A stretch of 64,000 nucleotides of DNA from JBEICQ01 sp046297395 (GTDB lineage Bacteria; Bacteroidota; Bacteroidia; UBA4408), in the NCBI GenBank assembly GCA_046297395.1, contig JBKCNM010000012.1:1-64000 (forward strand). Reading direction: 5' to 3'. This document shows, one piece after another, positions 59,656-64,000 of the stretch; within the stretch, counting starts at the first letter, position 1, and the number at the start of each line of letters is the position of its first letter. The translations under genes were made by a program, and so were the position numbers. Below the pieces are notes generated by a model. It was not told the origin of the DNA. It saw only the letters and a list, made by a program, of their open reading frames with translations, and searched no databases.

Positions 59656-62600
59656 ATGAATATGACCACAAAAGAAAACATCAAAAAAATCCTCTCAGAA
59701 AGGGTGCTGGTTATTGATGGTGCCATGGGTACCATGATTCAACGATACAAACTTACCGAGGAAGATTACAGAGGAAAGCGTTTTGAACATCATCCCCATT
59801 CTCTCAAGGGAAACAATGACCTGCTTGTGCTTACCCAGCCGGAGATCATTGAGGCCATCCACAAAGAATACCTGGAGGCCGGGGCAGACATCATAGAAAC
59901 AAATACTTTTAGCAGTACCACCATTGGTATGTCTGATTACCACATGGAAGATTTGGTTGACGAGTTGAATCTTGAAGCGGCAAAAATTGCCCGCATAGCA
60001 GCTGATGAGTACACTGCCAAAAATCCAAAAAAGCCAAGGTATGTCGCAGGTTCTATTGGACCCACCAGTAAAACTGCTTCCCTTAGTCCGGATGTGAATG
60101 ATCCGGGATACAGAGCCATCTCTTTTGATGGGCTGGTGGAGGCCTACGCTCAGCAGATGATAGCCCTGATTAAAGGTGGATGTGATGTATTTTTAATTGA
60201 AACGGTTTTCGATACCCTCAATGCAAAAGCTGCTCTGTTTGCCGCCGGTGAAGCCTTTAAAGAGACCGGAAAGGAGCTACCGATGATTGTATCAGGAACC
60301 ATCACCGATGCCAGTGGCAGGACACTTTCCGGGCAGACCACCGAAGCCTTTTTAAATTCTATTGCGCACGCAAACCTGCTAGCAGTAGGACTCAATTGCG
60401 CATTGGGTGCTGCAGAAATGAGACCCTATCTGGAAGAACTCGCCCAAAAATCTCCATTCTTCGTAAGTGCATATCCCAATGCAGGATTACCCAACCAGAT
60501 GGGCGAATATGACCAAACAGCACATGAGATGGGACATGTGATTGAAGATTTTCTGGAACATGGTTTTTTAAATATTGTAGGCGGTTGCTGTGGAACAACT
60601 CCCGAACACATCCGCGAAATTGCTGCCAAGGCTGCTACCGCCAAACCGCGGCAAATACCCCCCGGCAAGCCTTTTCTCCGCCTGAGTGGACTGGAGCCGG
60701 TGACACTTCCCGCGGAAAGTAATTTTATGAATGTAGGGGAAAGAACAAATGTAACCGGATCAAAAAAGTTTGCCAGACTCATCGCTGAAGAAAAATACGA
60801 AGAGGCTATTTCAATTGCCCGCGACCAGGTTGAAGGAGGTGCACAGGTTATTGATGTGAACATGGATGAAGGGATGCTGGACAGTGAGGCTGCTATGGTT
60901 CGATTCCTTAATCTGATTGCCGCCGAGCCCGATATTGCAAGGGTGCCCGTAATGATTGATTCAAGCAGGTGGAATGTCATCGAGGCCGGTCTAAAATGCA
61001 TTCAGGGAAAGGGAATTGTAAATTCTATTTCCCTCAAGGAAGGTGAAGCTGTTTTTCTGGAACAAGCAGAAAAAATTAAGCGTTATGGTGCTGCTGTAAT
61101 TGTGATGGCTTTCGATGAAAAAGGACAAGCTGATACACTGGAAAGAAGAATAGAGATTTGCGGTCGCGCCTATCATCTTCTCGTAAACAAGGTGGCATTT
61201 CCACCCCAGGATATCATCTTCGACCCCAATATTTTTCCTGTGGCCACAGGCATGGAAGAGCATCGCAGAAATGCACTCGACTATTTTCTGGCGACCCGAT
61301 GGATCAAACAAAACCTACCACTTGCCAAAGTGAGTGGCGGTGTGAGCAATGTTTCTTTTTCCTTCCGAGGAAACGATGCCGTTCGCGAAGCCATCCACTC
61401 TGCCTTTCTATATCATGCCATTCGCGAAGGCATGGACATGGGCATTGTAAATCCGGGCATGCTCCAGGTATACGATGAAATTCCCAAAGACCTTCTCTTG
61501 CTCGTAGAGGATGTACTGCTCGACCGCGATCCTGAAGCAGCAGAAAAACTGGTAAAATTTGCTGAATCAGTAAAAGGCACTGCGAGTAAACAGGAAAAAG
61601 ATGAGGAATGGAGGAAATTACCCTTGCCCGAGCGTATCACACATGCGCTGGTGAAAGGCATTGTAGAACATATTGAAAGTGACATGGAGGAAGCAAGAGG
61701 ACAATATGCACGCACACTCGAAATTATTGAAGGGCCACTCATGAGCGGCATGAATGTGGTTGGCGATTTATTCGGAAGTGGAAAAATGTTTCTACCACAG
61801 GTGGTGAAAAGCGCAAGGGTGATGAAAAAAGCGGTTGCCTATCTCACTCCTTTCATGGAGGAGGAGAAGAGAAAAGGCGGAGAAGCACCCAAGGCTCAAG
61901 GCAAAATTTTATTGGCCACTGTAAAAGGTGATGTACACGACATCGGAAAAAACATTGTATCCGTTGTGCTCGCTTGTAACAATTACGAAATTATTGACCT
62001 GGGTGTGATGGTGCCGGCAGAAAAAATTCTGGATGAAGCCATCAAACACTCAGTAGATATTATTGGACTCAGCGGGCTCATCACTCCTTCTCTTGATGAA
62101 ATGGTGCATGTTGCCCGTGAGATGGAACGCAGGAAAATGAATTTGCCCCTGCTTATTGGCGGTGCAACAACCTCCAAGGTACATACTGCCGTAAAAATTG
62201 CGCCCAATTATTCCGGTGTAGTCGTGTATGTAAACGATGCCTCACGAAGTGTGCCGGTGGCAAGTAATCTGCTGAGTGAACAATACAGGGAAGGGTTTGA
62301 GAAAGAGACGGCAGCGGAGTACGAACGGGTGCGAGAATACAACCGTCAGTCGAGAGATGCGAAACAACTGATTTCTATTGAAAATGCCAGATCAATGAAG
62401 TTCGCAACACCCAGCCCTTATGTATCGCAAATGATTGTTCCCAAACACATGGGGAACATGGTGTTAAGGGATTATGATCTCTCGGAAATTGCAAGATATA
62501 TTGACTGGACTCCTTTTTTCATCAGTTGGGAGATGAAAGGATCTTATCCGAAAATCCTTGATGATGCGGAACGCGGACCGGAAGCCAGAAAACTTTTTAA

Positions 62601-63360
62601 TGATGCACAAAACATGCTTCGTAAAATTGTGGAGGAAAAGTGGCTCAAAGCCCATGGAGTTGTTGGTATCTATCCGGCCCTGGCTGATGGAGACGACATT
62701 GAAGTGTATACACCCGACTCAAGCTTCCAACAAAAAACAAATCGCTGCAGATTTCACACCCTGAGACAACAGTCGCTAAAACCCGATAAGCAGCCTTACA
62801 TCGCACTGAGCGATTATGTATTGCAAAAAAAGGATGCCGGTCAGCTGGATTATATTGGCGCTTTTGCTGTGGCTGTTGGAGAAGGTATTGAAGAGAAACT
62901 GAAAGCGTTCGAAAAAAATCATGACGATTATTCATCCATCATGCTAAAGGCACTTGCCGACAGACTGGCAGAGGCGTTCGCTGAACTACTGCACGAAAAA
63001 ACAAGAAAAAGTATTTGGGCATATACACCATCAGAGGAACTGAATACCGATGCATTGATCAGGGAAGAATACGCAGGCATAAGACCGGCACCAGGCTATC
63101 CTGCCCAACCGGATCATACAGAGAAACTTACCCTTTTTGATTTGCTGGAAGTAGAAAAAAACACGGGCATCACACTCACAGAAAGCATGGCCATGTATCC
63201 TACGGCTGCTGTTTGCGGATTATACTTCTCCCACCCTGAAGCACGATATTTTGCACTGGGTAAAATCAACAAAGACCAGGTAGAAGATTATGCGAAACGA
63301 AAAGGAATGCCAATAGGAGAAATTGAAACCTGGCTCTCGCCTGTGCTTTCTTATCAATGA
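59656..63360 (+). CDS. metH: Cobalamin-dependent methionine synthase (MetH), full length
   Basis: MetH moves a methyl group from methyltetrahydrofolate via cobalamin to homocysteine. The 1,234-residue protein has all four modules. The homocysteine domain (about 1-330) has VIDGAMGTMIQ and zinc ligands in GLNCALG and GGCCGTTPEH. The folate domain (about 350-620) has FMNVGERTNVTGSKKFARLI and VIDVNMDEGMLDSEAAM. The B12 domain (about 660-890) has DVHDIGKN with the cobalt-binding His761, and SGLITPSLDEM. The SAM-binding activation domain (about 920-1234) ends with MYPTAAVCGLYFSHPEARYFALGKI. The start could also be Met3 at 59662. It is under the SAM riboswitch upstream, so feedback by SAM is expected. 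Confidence 0.96.
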   Translation: MNMTTKENIKKILSERVLVIDGAMGTMIQRYKLTEEDYRGKRFEHHPHSLKGNNDLLVLTQPEIIEAIHKEYLEAGADIIETNTFSSTTIGMSDYHMEDLVDELNLEAAKIARIAADEYTAKNPKKPRYVAGSIGPTSKTASLSPDVNDPGYRAISFDGLVEAYAQQMIALIKGGCDVFLIETVFDTLNAKAALFAAGEAFKETGKELPMIVSGTITDASGRTLSGQTTEAFLNSIAHANLLAVGLNCALGAAEMRPYLEELAQKSPFFVSAYPNAGLPNQMGEYDQTAHEMGHVIEDFLEHGFLNIVGGCCGTTPEHIREIAAKAATAKPRQIPPGKPFLRLSGLEPVTLPAESNFMNVGERTNVTGSKKFARLIAEEKYEEAISIARDQVEGGAQVIDVNMDEGMLDSEAAMVRFLNLIAAEPDIARVPVMIDSSRWNVIEAGLKCIQGKGIVNSISLKEGEAVFLEQAEKIKRYGAAVIVMAFDEKGQADTLERRIEICGRAYHLLVNKVAFPPQDIIFDPNIFPVATGMEEHRRNALDYFLATRWIKQNLPLAKVSGGVSNVSFSFRGNDAVREAIHSAFLYHAIREGMDMGIVNPGMLQVYDEIPKDLLLLVEDVLLDRDPEAAEKLVKFAESVKGTASKQEKDEEWRKLPLPERITHALVKGIVEHIESDMEEARGQYARTLEIIEGPLMSGMNVVGDLFGSGKMFLPQVVKSARVMKKAVAYLTPFMEEEKRKGGEAPKAQGKILLATVKGDVHDIGKNIVSVVLACNNYEIIDLGVMVPAEKILDEAIKHSVDIIGLSGLITPSLDEMVHVAREMERRKMNLPLLIGGATTSKVHTAVKIAPNYSGVVVYVNDASRSVPVASNLLSEQYREGFEKETAAEYERVREYNRQSRDAKQLISIENARSMKFATPSPYVSQMIVPKHMGNMVLRDYDLSEIARYIDWTPFFISWEMKGSYPKILDDAERGPEARKLFNDAQNMLRKIVEEKWLKAHGVVGIYPALADGDDIEVYTPDSSFQQKTNRCRFHTLRQQSLKPDKQPYIALSDYVLQKKDAGQLDYIGAFAVAVGEGIEEKLKAFEKNHDDYSSIMLKALADRLAEAFAELLHEKTRKSIWAYTPSEELNTDALIREEYAGIRPAPGYPAQPDHTEKLTLFDLLEVEKNTGITLTESMAMYPTAAVCGLYFSHPEARYFALGKINKDQVEDYAKRKGMPIGEIETWLSPVLSYQ

Positions 63361-63399
63361 AACCCTTCATGAACATTTAAAAACAATCGTTTAAAGACC

Positions 63400-63407
63400 T
63401 ACATTTG
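63400..63407 (+). promoter_or_regulatory. -7 element upstream of nadK
   Basis: TACATTTG matches TAnnTTTG and ends seven bases before the nadK ATG at 63415, implying a very short leader. No good -33 TTG is seen. Confidence 0.45.
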
Positions 63408-63414
63408 GTAAGAT

Positions 63415-64000
63415 ATGAAAATTACCCTTTTTGGAAAGTCCATCAACGACAGTAATATTCAGCCGGTCATTAGATTGGTGAACAAGCTCGAATTGATGGG
63501 ATGGGATCTTACCGTGCATGAAGAAATTTATAACAAGTTAAAACTTCGTGGTGGGTTTCGTTCAATCGTAAAAGTTTTTTCCGACATCAACGATTTTTCA
63601 GGTGATTGCCAATTATTTATTTCCATTGGCGGCGATGGCACGCTGCTGAATTCCCTGCCCTTTATCCGCAACAGACAAATTCCGATAGTGGGTGTGAATA
63701 CAGGTAGACTCGGATTTTTGGCAGGAATCAATATCGATGAAATTGAAAATGCCATTGAGCAGATCCGCGATAAAAAATTCACCATCGAAAAACGAAGTTT
63801 ACTTACACTAGAAACAGCTGACGGACTGTTTGGTGATCTCAATTTTGCCCTCAATGAATTTTCCGTCACCAAGAGTGAATCTGCCTCTATGGTTACGATA
63901 CATGTTTACCGTAATGGGGATTTCCTGAATACCTATTGGGCAGATGGTTTAATTATTGCCACACCCACCGGATCAACCGCCTATTCCATGAGTTGCGGGG
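63415..64000 (+). CDS. nadK: NAD kinase (3' end cut by the window)
   Basis: NadK makes NADP from NAD and ATP. The first 195 residues are present, starting MKITLFGKSINDSNIQPVIRLV. LFISIGGDGTLLNSLPFIRN (the GGDGT motif near residues 71-76), PIVGVNTGRLGFLAGI, FALNEFSVTK and WADGLIIATPTGSTAYSMSCG follow, all the main motifs of the family. The normal length is about 290, so roughly one third is missing past the right edge. It is 55 bases after metH on the same strand but has its own promoter-like motif. Confidence 0.93.
   Translation, partial: MKITLFGKSINDSNIQPVIRLVNKLELMGWDLTVHEEIYNKLKLRGGFRSIVKVFSDINDFSGDCQLFISIGGDGTLLNSLPFIRNRQIPIVGVNTGRLGFLAGINIDEIENAIEQIRDKKFTIEKRSLLTLETADGLFGDLNFALNEFSVTKSESASMVTIHVYRNGDFLNTYWADGLIIATPTGSTAYSMSCG

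Noticed and set aside
1..64000. CRISPR array, tRNA or rRNA genes, prophage or complete IS
   Set aside because: No regularly spaced direct repeats, cloverleaf-like intergenic stretch, rRNA sequence, phage structural gene or transposase was seen on reading the window.

Overview
The window reads as a chromosomal segment of a member of the phylum Bacteroidota. The evidence is four proteins that carry, or once carried, C-terminal type IX secretion (T9SS) type A sorting domains, a T9SS plug protein (DUF5103), a TonB-dependent receptor paired with a DUF4249 lipoprotein, a DUF6934 protein, and repeated promoter-like motifs of the Bacteroidota form TAnnTTTG just upstream of genes. I cannot assign the genus from sequence alone. 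No rRNA, tRNA, CRISPR array, prophage or complete insertion sequence was seen.

Layout. Positions 1-9000 are an AT-rich accessory region. It holds a partial gene end, a DUF6934 protein with a small partner, a clan GH-A-like secreted protein cut by one in-frame TAG, a Crp-family regulator, a TonB receptor with a DUF4249 lipoprotein, an orphan secreted protein, and four copies of a dispersed terminator-bearing repeat. Positions 9000-20700 hold secreted T9SS cargo (serine hydrolase, unknown protein, PQQ-type sugar dehydrogenase), the glucan genes glgE and maltokinase with a DUF4286 protein and purC, and dnaX. Positions 20900-32700 hold a porin-like protein, fabD and lolD, a glycosyltransferase, clpS with an alpha-oxoamine-synthase-like PLP enzyme, a giant 1,850-residue periplasmic protein with three SPOR domains, and plsY.

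Positions 32700-43000 hold two GT39-type membrane glycosyltransferases, gpsA, lysS, the T9SS plug protein and a three-gene TrpXYZ-like ABC importer. Positions 43000-59400 hold a threonine-dehydrogenase-like SDR enzyme, a TauE/SafE permease and a 7TMR-DISM/SpoIIE phosphatase in one operon. They are followed by a GT39/GT2/PHP cluster in which the PHP gene is frameshifted, a polytopic membrane protein, an RNA methyltransferase, an amino-acid permease, a biotin carboxylase, an MFS sugar transporter, a Lys-rich coiled-coil protein and a RimB-like protease. The end of the window has a SAM-I riboswitch controlling full-length metH, then a truncated nadK.

How it fits together. Much of the non-housekeeping content concerns the cell envelope: secretion of T9SS cargo, outer-membrane uptake, lipoprotein export (lolD), phospholipid synthesis (gpsA, plsY) and lipid-linked glycosylation (GT39, GT2). 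The most unusual protein is the giant TPR/PD40/coil/SPOR protein at 26357-31927. It has the N-terminal layout of PorE-like T9SS periplasmic proteins but ends in three peptidoglycan-binding-type SPOR domains instead of an OmpA domain. I did not find a convincing wholly new multi-gene system. The best candidates for a second look are that protein, the amber-interrupted glycosidase, the dispersed repeat with its doubled 5' arm, and the DUF6934 pair.
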